From Microvelia longipes (taxonomy: Eukaryota > Arthropoda > Insecta > Hemiptera > Veliidae), in NCBI GenBank assembly GCA_018340805.1, contig JACMZG010001913.1, positions 4,423,209-4,487,208 on the forward strand: a DNA stretch of 64,000 nucleotides. Direction: 5' to 3'. Below are positions 1-11,500 of this stretch, in pieces. A program made the position numbers and the translations under genes. Below the pieces are notes generated by a model. That model was not told the DNA's origin, did not search any database, and saw nothing but the letters and a program-made list of their open reading frames with translations. The first letter of the stretch is position 1. Every line of letters begins with the position of its first letter.

Positions 1-277
1 GTTCCTCCAGCTATGCTGTGGCGCACACCCGGTTTAACATATTCCCGAGGTGAGCATTAACTACCACCCCCTATCTAACCTAGCCTTAACTTAAAATCAC
101 AGCAAAATTACACTAACTAACCTAGATTAAAAGAGGCAACTGCCGTATCCCATTGACCTGCAATGGGAGCCTGCCCACCATCCGGTTTGAACAAATGGCC
201 GGGGGGACAGTTACGACAGCTGCTGAACTATACCTAAGCTATCCTAATAAACTAAGACTAACCTGACTCTGTTGAAC
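1..277 (-). other. LINE 3' untranslated region
   Basis: The bases after the ORF2 stop (TAG, complement of 278-280) run to the left edge. They contain short CCTAA-like words and no coding signal. The element's true 3' end and its target-site duplication are not visible. Confidence 0.5.
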
Positions 278-3200
278 CTAAATCTTATGGTAGAATCCTG
301 CCCTACGCAGGAATTCTACAGTTGATTCGAAGTGAGAGTCCTCGTTGAGGGCGACTGCCACACTCGCAGGTGTTCCGCAGATCGTCCTCAGCTCGGCAAG
401 TGCGTCACAGTCTTCAAATATGTGACACACTGTGAGCGCTGCATTGCAGTGTCGGCATCGAGGAGCACGCTCATTTGACAGAAGGTGCCCGTGCGTCAAC
501 TGCGTCTGTCCAAGCCTCAGACGCGTGAGTACGACACTGTCTTGTCTTGACTTCGACAGTGCCGTAATCTTTCCTCTTGGATTTATCTTGATTCTTGCTA
601 ACAGGGTGGGGGTGCGATTCCACGTGGTTTTCCACGTACGCCAGACTGCGTTGACTAATGCAGTCTTGGCATCGTCTAGTCGAACGGAACCGTCCACCAC
701 CCTTCTCTCCGCTGACGCACGCTTGGCAGCTTGATCTGCTGCCTCATTGCCAGCGATACCGACATGCCCCGGTACCCATACTAGAACCACGTGCCGACCA
801 GTAGAACGTAGAGAGGACACGTGGTCATAGATCCGACTAATGATCGGATCATCGCTAAATTTATTCTTAATTGCTTGGAGGATGACAGCGAGTCGGAACA
901 AATGACTATACTGCCGTTTACGTTCTCCTCCAAGCAATAAACGAGGGTCTTCTCTATCGCCTTCAACTCAGCTGTGTATACACCCGCTCTAGGAGATAGA
1001 GACCAGGACTTGGTCTCTGCCGAAGAGTGCATAGCACAGCCGGTGCCTTCTTCTGTCTTAGATCCATCTGTATAGAAGACCCTCCTACCTGGATACCGGG
1101 CGAGAGTCTCCAAGAGTCCTTGCTTGTACACCTCGGGAGGTCGAATCCCGAGGTAAACTCGCGAGCCGAGTGGACATCCCTATGGTGGTTCTTTTCCATG
1201 GTGGTGTATCAGGGATGAGCCACTCGAGGATCTCATCTTCTTCTGCTCCGATCCTCTGACGAATCTCGCGAGCCCTAACTGGTAGCGGTCGAGTCCGTGT
1301 ACTGAGCCATTCGTACTCCGGTCGAATGGCTCCTTGGCCGAAAAATTTTTCTCTGAGGAAGTGACGCGGCTTCGACTTGACTGCCTCAGAAAAGGACAGA
1401 GTCATTTGCTCCCGGCGGTGCTGCATTGGCAGAACGCCAGCTTCTGCGTACAGAGAGCTGACGTTGGTAGTAGGAAACGCACCGAGAGCAATCCGGAGTC
1501 CTAGCTGAAAGACTCTGTCCAGAGGCAGTAGCCACGACTTCCTCGCCGATCCGTACACGGAGCTGCCGTAATCCATCTTGGGGCGAACCAATGCACAAAG
1601 AATCCTGACTAATGTCGTGCGGTCCGCCCCCCATCTAAGATGGGCAAGGACCTTGATAACGTTCACATCTCTCTTGCAGCGCTGCACGAGCTCTGATATA
1701 TGATGCCTCCATCTAAGCTTAGCATCAAATATCAGACCGAGGAAGCGAGTTGTCTCTTGATACTGCAATCGAACCCCGTTTAGGAACAGCTCTGGAGCAG
1801 CGTGTTCCTTCCGCAAGCGGCAGAAGTGAACACACACAGTCTTCGTCGGCGAGAATTTAAAACCAACTCTCGCCGCTTTCTCAGCTATTGAATCTATTGC
1901 CGCTTGCAGAAACCTCTCTGATATCCTGATCCCGAGTCCCTGCGAAGAAAATGCCAAGGTCGTCCGAATACTGGGACGCCTTGACGCCTGGAGGGAGATC
2001 ACTTGCTAGATCATTCGCAGAGATCGAGAACAGGGTCGCGCTGAGAACGGATCCTTGGTGGTGTTCCGTTCTCTTGCACCTCAAGGTCAGATAGAATAGC
2101 GCCTATTCTGACCCTAAACGCTCTGTTATCTAGGAAGCCGATAATAAAGGCTAAAAGCTTTCCTCTTAGCTCCCAGTTTAAAGTTTCTTGATTATTCGAT
2201 GCTTCCAGGCAGTATCGAAGGCTTTCTCGAGATCGAAGAACACACCGACCACATGCTGTCTGTTAAGAAAGGCATCCTGGATGTATTTTTCCAGGAGCGC
2301 TAATTGGTCGGTGGTTGAATACCTTCTTCGATAACCTGCCTGGCTTGGAGCTAAGAGGTTATTCTTCTCTAATAATAATTTAGCCTGAAATTAACTATCG
2401 ACTCCATAACTTTCCCTAGACAACATGTCAGAGAGATGGGTCGATAGCCATTCGGTGTAGACCTGTCTTTGCCTTCTTTGGGAAGCGGTATGATGACTGC
2501 TTCCCTCCAGCTTGAAGGATACACACCAGTAGTCCAGATCTCGTTATAAATATCTAGTAATATTTTCTTACCTCTCTCCGGAAGGTTCTTTATGAAAGCA
2601 TAGGGTATATCATCCTTTCCGGGGAGGTGTCTTTAGTCCGGGAGAGGGCCCTGTCTAACTCTTCTTGCGTTAGATGGGAATCCACTCCTGATTGAGACTG
2701 AGATCTGGAACTATGACTTCTCTCTCTGCTTCTCTTTTCCTTTCTTGAAATTCTTCTGAGAAGCCTGCTGTAGCGGAGGCAGCTTTGTAATGTTTTGCTA
2801 AGACGTTAGCTACCTCTGCTGCGCTGGTGTGTACCTGGCCATCGACCACGAGGATGGGGTTCGATGACGGGCGGTGCTTTCCAGCGACAGCCTTAACTTT
2901 ATTCCATATTTCTTTTGCTGTAGTGTCTTCTGTAAGCGACGAGACGTAGTCCATCCAGGATTTTCTTGGCTCTTCTCATGGTTCTACGCTCGATCGCTCG
3001 TCTTCTCTTGAATTCTATAAAATGTCGTTGCATAGGCTGTCGATTAAATTTATTCCAAGCTTTCTTCTTGGCTTTATTCGCCCGTCGGCAGTCTTCGTTC
3101 CACCAGGGTACGGTGCGGCGCTTCTGGCCTGGACCTCCTATTCTCCTGCGTGGAACGGTAACACTGGCGGCACGACAGATGTAAATTTACATCTGTTTCC

Positions 3201-3970
3201 ACGTCGCCAGTAAGCACTGGGGGGTTAAAACTCGCCCGAAAACCATCCCAGTCTGCTTTGCCAAGGTCCCAGGTCTCTCTTGGGACCGTTGGCTCTACAG
3301 AGGACTCAGCGGTGATGAACACCGGAAAGTGATCGCTCTGGTGGAGGTCTTCACAGACACCCCAATCCAGAGCGACCGCCAGCGCAGGTGAGCTGAACGT
3401 GAGATCGATGGGAGCCGTCGTTCCTGTGCTCAGCGTTACATGGGTTGGACTTCCATCATTTAGAAGTACGAGATCGCTTCTATTAATTACTTCTTCAACT
3501 CTTTGCCCCGGAGGGGACAATCTTGCAGAACCCCACCAGGGATTATGCGCATTAAAATCTCCCATTAGGATGACAGGGGACGGCAGCTGTTGTATGAGGT
3601 TCTCTAGCTGTAGTTCCGTCCACTGACCATCTGGGAGATACAGGCTGCACAGGGTGGCAGCAAACGGTGCTTTGACTGTTACCGCTACTGCCTGTAGTTC
3701 CGTTGTTAGTTGGACCTGTGCAGCCGGGATGTTTTCTTTAATTAAAAGAGCGACCCCGCCGTGCGCACGTCCACGTTCAGCTATAACCGTGTCTTTTCTA
3801 AATATTTTGTAACCTATGAGGTTAAAAGCCTGCGCTGGTCCTAGCTTAGTCTCCTGAATCGCCAGAGCGAACGGCGTCCTGTCCAGCAGGAGTCGCCGTA
3901 GCTCCACGTAGTGACTTCGGAGACCTTGCATATTCCACTGGACAATAGTATCTTTATTGTCCAGTGGCAT
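278..3970 (-). pseudogene. LINE ORF2 (endonuclease-RT-RNase H polyprotein), frameshifted
   Basis: ORF2 begins at the ATG at 3970. The first piece (3970-3074) is an apurinic-type endonuclease with the expected blocks: VQWNMQGL near residue 10, AIQETKLG near 37, MGDFNAHNPWW near 137 and SDHFP near 212. The reverse transcriptase follows in several frames. HHQGSVLSATLF and the catalytic QYSDDLGIF (about 1959-1973) lie in one frame, while the thumb-like part (2002-1085) lies in another. RNase H motifs FYTDGSKTEEGTG, AELKAIEKTL and CSDSLSS fall in 1131-781, and the GNEAADQAAK block in 937-278. The last piece ends with CRHCNAALTVCHIFEDC, a C-terminal finger common in this group. Multiple frameshifts make the copy non-functional. 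Confidence 0.85.
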
Positions 3971-5538
3971 TAAAGTGTATTTTTTCTGGGCCTGCCTTTA
4001 GGCCAACCCTTCTTTTTTCTAACCTCTAGAAAACCAGTGTCATCATCATCACTTTTATTGTCTCCTATGGACCCTTGTGAGGTACTGGGTCCACAAAGAG
4101 ATTCTGCCTCTTGCTGAGTCCGCCGAGTCCTCTGTTGGTCAGACGGAGGAGTAGCGGTGGGAGTGTTGGTTCCACATTCCTTTTTAGTGGAACCGGATGA
4201 GGGGAGGGGCAGCATCGACGGGTGTTAAAGTCGTGCTATCCCCTGCTGCATTAGCAGCAATTTTTGAAGGTGGAGGAGTAGGAGGAGTAGCCGGACGCTT
4301 GTTCCTCCTATTCCTTCTGTTTCTGTTCCTCTTCCCTTCATCCTCACTGGCTGAAGCCGTAAGTTCATCTTCTTCCATCTTTGTTTTTTCTTTATTTTCC
4401 TTTTCTTCTTTCTTTCTTCTTCTGCTTTCCTTTTTTGTTCGTCTCTGTTCCGTTGTTCATACAATCGCTTTTGCTCTTCTTCTTTCTTTTTCTCTTCTTC
4501 TAACCGTTGTTTCCTTCTTTTCTCACTCAAATTCTTCTTTTGGCTTTTACTTAAGGCTTCAGCTTTGTTCACTGCACCGCTGCAGCAGAGGTAGTGCCAT
4601 TGGTCTGAGGTCTACTGTTAATATTCGTGTTATTATCATTGGAGTTCAGCTCGTTAGCACTACCCTGCTGTTGGTGAGGCGAGGTCTGCTGAACAGGGCT
4701 GGGTTTCTTTGGCACAGCAGCAGTTTTCCTTGCGTAACTGATGGCGGGCATAGCATAGCCTGAACTTCTAACTATCCTTGTCGCTTCCGGATGCCTGAGT
4801 TTGTGAATAACTTTATACCTCTGTATTTCCTTTTCGATAATAAACTCAGGACAATCCGGAGATTTCGATGAGTGTTCACCGCCACAGTTAACGCATTTAA
4901 GCGGAGGCTTGCATTCGTCAGTGTGGGCGGGCTTTCCACAAGTACACATCTGCTCCTTCGGGCACTTGTTGCTAATGTGCCCGAAGTGGAAGCATTTAAA
5001 GCACCTAAGTGGCGACGGAATGTATCGCCGCACACTTAGGGCCCTGTAAAAAGCCACTTTCACTTTCTCTGGGGGGTCTTTGTACTTAAAGGTGAGAAAG
5101 TACGTTCCCGTCTTCTCCGAGTTTCCTCTAGGAGTTCGACGGGAGACCTGCTCCACCTTAATTACACCTTGTGCAGCTAGCTCTTCTTGCAATTCGTCGA
5201 TGGAGCAGTTCATGAGGTCTCTGCAGAAGATGACCCCCTTTGAGCTGCTTAATCTTTCATTTACACCCACACTAACATCAATTCCAGCGATTTTTTTCAT
5301 AGCTGCAAGCTTCTCCGCTTGGCTCTTCGAAGCAACCCCGAAAACTATGGTGCCGGAGCCGGCCTTTGAGACGCTCTCAGCCTCACCACCTAAAGTCGCA
5401 ATAATGGACCGATTGATGCAATGGGGACACATTGGCAAAACTACCCCCATCGCTTCTCTTCACGGTCCAATACTTCACGTACCTTTCTTCTCCGTCTCTC
5501 ACTCTACTTCTACAGTCTAGATTGGACAAAGTAGCCAT
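3970..5538 (-). pseudogene. LINE ORF1 (gag-like, zinc knuckles), frameshifted
   Basis: This is the nucleic-acid-binding ORF1 protein of the LINE. The likely start is the ATG at 5538, which begins MATLSNLD. The frame shifts near 5430, and the longest piece (5450-4569) contains three Cys/His knuckles in a row: CFKCFHFGHISNKC, then a CTCG..H..C unit, then CVNCGGEHSSKSPDC. Further pieces in other frames follow: a Lys/Glu/Arg-rich stretch (4572-4225), a basic and proline-rich stretch (4378-4184), and a C-terminal piece (4215-3970) ending in the basic run WPKGRPRK. At least three frame changes separate these pieces, so no intact protein is made. The terminal TAA shares its last base with the ORF2 ATG, giving TAATG. 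Confidence 0.8.
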
Positions 5539-6480
5539 AGGTTTTCTTAAGGTGAAGGGGGAAATCAGCCGAGGTGTGACCAGAGAGGAGAGAGGATTGT
5601 CGGCCAGAGGCTGGATAGTTGACTGACCAGCCCCCCCTGGAGTACTGACCAGGCCTCTCCTCATACTGTGAGCCTACCCGCGGGTGAGCCAAGGCGGACG
5701 GTAGGAGTCACACGGAGCACTAGGACCTCCGACAGTCCTAGCCACGACTGACCCACTGGACAGTGACCCGAAGCGAGAATTAACGCTACGCAACAGGCCC
5801 CCCTTCTACCAGGCATCCGACGCTTTGGTATGGCAGTGCTAGGCACACAGCAGGGGGGCGACTAAACCCTCCACGACATACCAAACGGCGGTGACCAGCA
5901 GCCCGGGATCGCACCTCTTTTAGGAAAAAGTTCAAAGATTCAACCGTTAGAGGACGCACTGGGCACCTCTTTTGGGAAGAAACATGAACTCTACCTGGTA
6001 GAGGACGCACGACGATCGGCACCTCTCTTAGGAAAAAGTCTTAAAATAAAAAAATAAATAAATAAAATAAAATAATAAATAAGAAAGTTAATACTAAAAC
6101 AAAATAGTGAAGAAAATAAAAGGTAGACAGCATGAAATAAAACGAGAGAAAAATTAAAATAAAGGTAAAAGAGAAGGAAAGGTGAGAAAGTAGGGAAGGC
6201 AAGGGGAACGGTGAAGGAAAGTTAGAGATAAGGAGATAGCAAGAAAGAGAAAGAAAATAAGACTCTACCTGTTAGAGGACTCTTGCGAGGTCAACCTTCA
6301 GGGACGCCACCCCCTGACACGCCACTCAGTCCGCCAGACGCAAATAGGCACCTGACTTCCCAATAGGCGCTCCCTATAGGTTTACCCATGTCTGCCGGGC
6401 ATACGGACCTTAAGCACGATCGGCTGTGTCATAGAGCCAAACAGACACGGGATTAGCTAGAGTGGGCCGGGAACGCTTCT
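5539..6480 (-). other. LINE 5' untranslated region with short internal repeats
   Basis: This stretch precedes ORF1. It contains a repeated block of about 60 bases with the words GGCACCTCTTTTAGGAAAAAG and TAGAGGACGCAC, seen near 5912, 5967 and 6019. A related TAGAGGACTC block is near 6271. A purine-rich A/G tract separates them (6030-6265). Repeated blocks in a LINE 5'UTR often act as promoter repeats; that role is inferred here. Confidence 0.45.
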
Positions 6481-6682
6481 CTTCCCGTCAAGCACCGTAG
6501 CACTTGCTCTGACCGGTCCCGGTACCCTGCATAATGCAGGGACCAGTGGATGCAGTTTAACCTCATGCCCAGGAGGTAACAAACGATATTATACTCCAAA
6601 ACAAAGTAACACCGCGAAGAAGATGATAATAATTCCTCTGCATATCTTCGTATCTCTACGAAGATGGTCAGCTCTGTTGTAA

Positions 6683-8335
6683 AGATGATAATCATTCTGC
6701 AAGGACTATTTTCACGTTACCTCCGTAAAGATGATAATCATTCTACGAGGAACATTTTCACAGTACCTCCGTGAAGATACTAATCATTCTACGAGGAACA
6801 TTTTCACGTTACTCCGTGAAGATTGATAATCATGCAAGAACATTTTCACGTTACCTCCGTGAAGATGATAATCATTCTATGAGAGACATTTTCACGTTAC
6901 CTCCGTGTAGATGATAATCATTCTGCGAGGAACATTTTCACAGTACCTCCGTGAAGATGATAATCATTCTATGAGAGACATTTTCACGTTACCTCCGTGT
7001 AGATGATAATCATTCTGCAAGGACTATTTTCACGTTACCTCCGTAAAGATGATAATCATTCTACGAGGAAAATTTTCACAGTACCTCCGGGAAGATGATA
7101 ATCATTCTGCAAGGAACATTTTCACGTTACCTCCGTGAAGATGATAATCATTCTATGAGAGACATTTTCACGTTACCTCCGTGAAGATGATAATCATTCT
7201 ATGAGAGACATTTTCACGTTACCTCCGTGTAGATGATAATCATTCTGCGAGGAACAATTTCACAGTACCTCCGTTAAAATGATAATCATTCTACGAGAGA
7301 CATTTTCACGTTACCTCCGTGAAGATGATAATCATTCTACGAGGAACATTTCAGTTACTCCGTGAAGATGATAATCATTCTGAGAAACATTTTCACGTTA
7401 CCTCCGTGAAGATGATATCATTCAAGAACATTTTCACATACCTCCGTGAAGATGATAATCATTCTACGAGGAACATTTTTCACAGTACCTCCGTGAAGAT
7501 GATAATCATTCTACGAGGAACATTTCACGTTACCTCCGTGAAGATGATAATCATTCTACGAGGAACATTTTCACGTTACCTCCGTGAAGATGATAATCAT
7601 TCTACGAGGAACATTTTCACGTTACCTCCGTAAAGATGATAATCATTCTACGAGGAACATTTTCACGTTACCTCCGTGAAGATGATAATCATTCTGCAAG
7701 AACATTTTCACGTTACCTCCGTGAAAATGATAATCATTCTATGAGAAACATTTTCACGTTACCTCCGTGAAGATGATAATCATTCTATGAGAGACATTTT
7801 CACGTTACCTCCGTGTAGATGATAATCATTCTGCGAGGAACAATTTCACAGTACCTCCGTGAAAATGATAATCATTCTATGAGAAACATTTTCACGTTAC
7901 CTCCGTGAAGATGATAATCATTTTACGAGGAACATTTTCACGTTACCTCCGTGAAGATGATAATCATTCTGCAAGGAACATTTTCACGTTACCTCCGTGA
8001 AGATGATAATCATTCTATGAGAGACATTTTCACGTTACCTCCGTGTAGATGATAATCATTCTGCGAAGAACATTTTCACAGTACCTCCGTGAAGATGATA
8101 ATCATTCTACGAGGAACATTTTCACGTTACCTCCGTGAAGATGATAATCATTCTACGAGGAACATTTTCACGTTACCTCCGTGAAGATGATAATCATTCT
8201 ATGAGAAACATTTTTACGGTACCTTCGTAAAGATGATAATTATTCTACGAGGAACATTTTCACGGTACCCATGTAAAGAAGATAATTACAATTCCCTACA
8301 AATAAGATGGTCAAAGTACCCCTACAAAGAAGATA
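6683..8335. repeat. 46-bp minisatellite, about 35 copies, ending 45 bp before an ABCB exon
   Basis: The unit is 46 bp and contains CCTCCGTGAAGATGATAATC followed by ATTCT, a variable hexamer (ACGAGG, ATGAGA or GCAAGG) and AACATTTTCAC. Variants alternate in blocks. For example, an ATGAGA unit is followed by a GTGTAGATG unit with CACAGTACC at about 6870, 6970, 7200, 7790 and 8030, indicating higher-order duplication. The last units decay between 8220 and 8335. The array lies in the intron immediately upstream of the exon at 8381. The 104-residue open frame at 7319-7633 is only the repeat read through. Confidence 0.95.
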
Positions 8336-8380
8336 ACCATGTAACCTAAAAAATAAAAAAATGTATACTCTTTTTTGCAG

Positions 8381-8575
8381 AGAATATCAGGTCGAGTTGA
8401 CATCAGAGGAGTGGAGTTCTCTTACCCATGTAGACCAGATGTAGAAGTACTAAGAGGAATCAACCTAGAAGTTTTACCAGGACAAACCTTGGCTTTAGTT
8501 GGACCTTCTGGTTCAGGCAAATCAACCATAGTAAGCCTGTTACTTAGGTTTTACCAGCCTACTAATGGATTCATA
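8381..8575 (+). CDS. ABCB1: ABCB exon with Walker A
   Basis: This is a 195-nt, phase 0-0 exon. The acceptor is TTTTTTGCAG and the donor is GTAAGT at 8576. It encodes [13 protein letters not shown] through the A-loop region, Walker A (GPSGSGKST) and [10 protein letters not shown]. Confidence 0.9.
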
Positions 8576-11500
8576 GTAAGTAATAAGCAACTAAAATTAG
8601 TTTTATATCTTAAGAGGCCTAAAATTAGCTTTCAGAATTACAGAAAATTGAAATACTAGGGCACAATAGATAATTTGTTTTTACATTTTGAAAATAAAAT
8701 GAGAAACAATAATGCAATTCTGAAGTTGAGGGTCGCAAACTAGGCGAATTTCCTTTGGGATCTTTCCTTCTATGCTCAACAAATAATTTCTTAAGTTTTT
8801 GTTCTTACACCGTTCTCTGGAACTTTGCTAGAAAACTAATAATAGTCAGCACTGATAGTCATCGATTCCAGGTATATTTTAGCCAATTCTAAAATCCAAA
8901 ATAAGCTTATGAATTTGAGGTCATGGAAATATTTTTTAAATTAGATTAAACTATGATATGAGCCCGAATGACTTATTTTAAATTAACAATTAAATGATTC
9001 TGGTTTTTTTTAACCTGTGAATTACATAAAAGCATTTCCTTTGAAAAGTCTGGAAAAATGTAAATAACAAGTAGTCATGCTACCGCTCAGGTTATAGGGC
9101 ATTAAATGGGAACTTAAAAAAGCAAGAAATGGATTTTTAAGGTAAGCACGCATTGCTTAGAGAATTCACCTGGCTTGCAGACCTCCGTTCTAGATTGATT
9201 TTTAATTAATTAATAATAACTCATAGATTATTTAGTAATCATTTTATACAAAAGTACCTTTTTGTAGGAAATAAAAGATATGCAAAATTCCTATCAGTTT
9301 AAGTTTTCCGTGATGAATCAGCATTTTTGAAGAAAAGCTCCTTGAGTATTCCATTCCCAATTTTAATGTATAATTTGAATAATGTTTGTTACAGTCCATA
9401 GACAACGTAGATATCAGAGCATTTAACGTCGGGTACTTGAGAAGTAACATAAGTATAGTTAGTCAAGAACCGGTTCTGTTTAATACAACAATACGGGAAA
9501 ACATTGCATACGGAGCTACACCGCAGCAACAAATTACCATATCTGATATCATACATGCTGCTAAGATTGCAAATATACATTCATTTATAGCATCTCTTCC
9601 TCAAGTATGTATTTTTGCCTTAATATGTCTAATTTGTAATTACCATATCTGATATCATACATGCTGCAAAGATTGCAAATATTCATTCATTCATAGCATC
9701 TCTTCCTCAAGTCCTGAACCATGTGTCACAAAAATCAACGTGGCCTTGCTCTTGATTCAGGTCAACCAACATTTTTGTCAGTGTTACCAATTTTTGTTCA
9801 TTTTGGCTTCTTTTTTTGCCGACTTAAAAGACACGTATTTATTTTAACGTTACAATACGATGTTAGTTACTTTCATATTTATCTTATTTTAGCAATAATT
9901 AGACAGAATAAAGCCTGGTGTTGTAGACTGATTGCTCAAGTAGGAATAATCAACATCAACAAACGACAAGCAAGCATGCTGTTAAAAGGTTAAACCGGAA
10001 ACCGTGAGGTTACCAATCACTAATCTCAAGAGAAGATTTTGTTGAAGAGATCAAAAGAGATCTGGTCACTTTGATGGTAGGGGTAAAATAGCCGCTATGA
10101 CCCTGACCAATTCAAATCTAACCGGTCACACTTGCCAACACAACCTTAATAGTTAACAATACAGGATATAATAACAATCAGTGCTACCAATACTGCTGCC
10201 TTATCACTTGCGTTAGTGTCCGTATGATGTCCAAAGATGTATTATAGTTAACCTAATAGTTTGTTTTGTAGGGATACGACACTCAGTGTGGAGACCGAGG
10301 AATGCAGCTCTCAGGAGGCCAAAAACAGAGGATAGCTATAGCTAGGGCCGTCATCAGAGACCCTAAAATACTTCTCCTTGACGAAGCTACCAGTTCACTT
10401 GACTCGGAAAACGAAAAGGTTCGTACCAGTGTAATCAGAGACCGGTTTCTGTAAAAAAACATTAATAATAATAATAACAATCCTTTCTTCTTCTATGTTT
10501 AAAGCTTTTATCAGTTTATGTGTTTTATCAGTTTATCAGCTTCTGTGTAGATAAGTAGATAGACTACGTTCATAGCTTTTATAGTCCATCTATTATTAGA
10601 TAGACCATATTCAGAGTTTTTATAGTTCATCTATTATTAGATCAAGGATCTTGAATTAAGGGGATGACGCACTAAGTCGATTTGCCATACAAACAAGTGA
10701 CCCCATCGAAAACCAGAAAATAGAGAGAATTCAACACGAAACACACGTCAAAAACCAACTGCACATGCTTGGTACAAACTGCGCATGCTTACAATTCTTA
10801 AAACAGCGCAGGTCTTAAAATTTAGAGGCAAACTTACGTCACAATGGTTTCCATTGTTTATTGCTTGAGAAGGTTATAACAAAAACACGCTTAAATTATC
10901 ACTCACTGAAGAGGCAAAGTATATTCCAAAATTTAAAATTATATAAGCACAAATGACTTAACAAGCACCACAAATTTAACAATCACGAGAAGCACAGAAG
11001 AAAGTTGAGCAGCAAACTCGACAACCTTGCTACATAACCTGCGTTTGGCGCTTTTTTCATTATAATCAAGAGGAAGGGGTAAGTTGCTTCTAATCTCTAT
11101 CTCATACACCTTCCATGGGGTCACAAAGTTCCTTAATGCGTCATCCCCTTTATTCAAGATCCTTGTATTAGATAGACAGTATTCAGAGTTTTTATAGTCC
11201 ATCAATTATTAGATAGACAATATTTAGAGTTTTTATAGTCATTCTATTATTAGATAGACAATATTCAGTTTTTATAGTCCATCTGTTATTAGATAGACAA
11301 TATTTAGAGTTTTTATAGTCCATCTATTATGATAGACAATATTTAGAGTTTCATAGTCCATCTATTATTAGATAGACAATATTTAGAGTTTTTATAGTCT
11401 ATCTATTATTAGATAGACAATATTTAGAGTTTCATATCTATATTAGATAGACAATATTTAGAGTTTTATAGTCCATCTATAATGAGATAGACAATATTTA

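Larger units (their letters stand above)
1..6480 (-). mobile_element. Degraded I-group-like LINE retrotransposon (5'UTR, ORF1, ORF2, 3'UTR)
   Basis: A nearly full-length non-LTR retrotransposon lies on the minus strand and reads from about 6480 down to the left edge. ORF1 (about 5538 to 3970) carries gag-type zinc knuckles. ORF2 (3970 to 278) carries an AP endonuclease, a reverse transcriptase and an RNase H domain, followed by a C-terminal Cys/His finger. A cellular-type RNase H in ORF2 is typical of I-group and related LINEs and argues against Jockey proper. Both ORFs change frame several times, so this copy is dead. About 280 bases of 3' untranslated sequence follow ORF2, and the true 3' tail may lie beyond the left edge. 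The 5' boundary near 6480 is placed where GC-rich LINE-like sequence gives way to AT-rich intron-like sequence. Confidence 0.85.

Noticed and set aside
4197..4763. 188-codon plus-strand frame rich in Phe, Leu and Ser
   Set aside because: It is the complement of the Lys/Glu-rich part of LINE ORF1.
6683..8335. CRISPR-like appearance of regularly spaced repeats
   Set aside because: There is no unique spacer; the whole 46-bp unit repeats, and the context is an animal intron.
6683..8335. GATAATCATT words resembling half of a bacterial Fur box
   Set aside because: They are part of the minisatellite in a eukaryotic genome.
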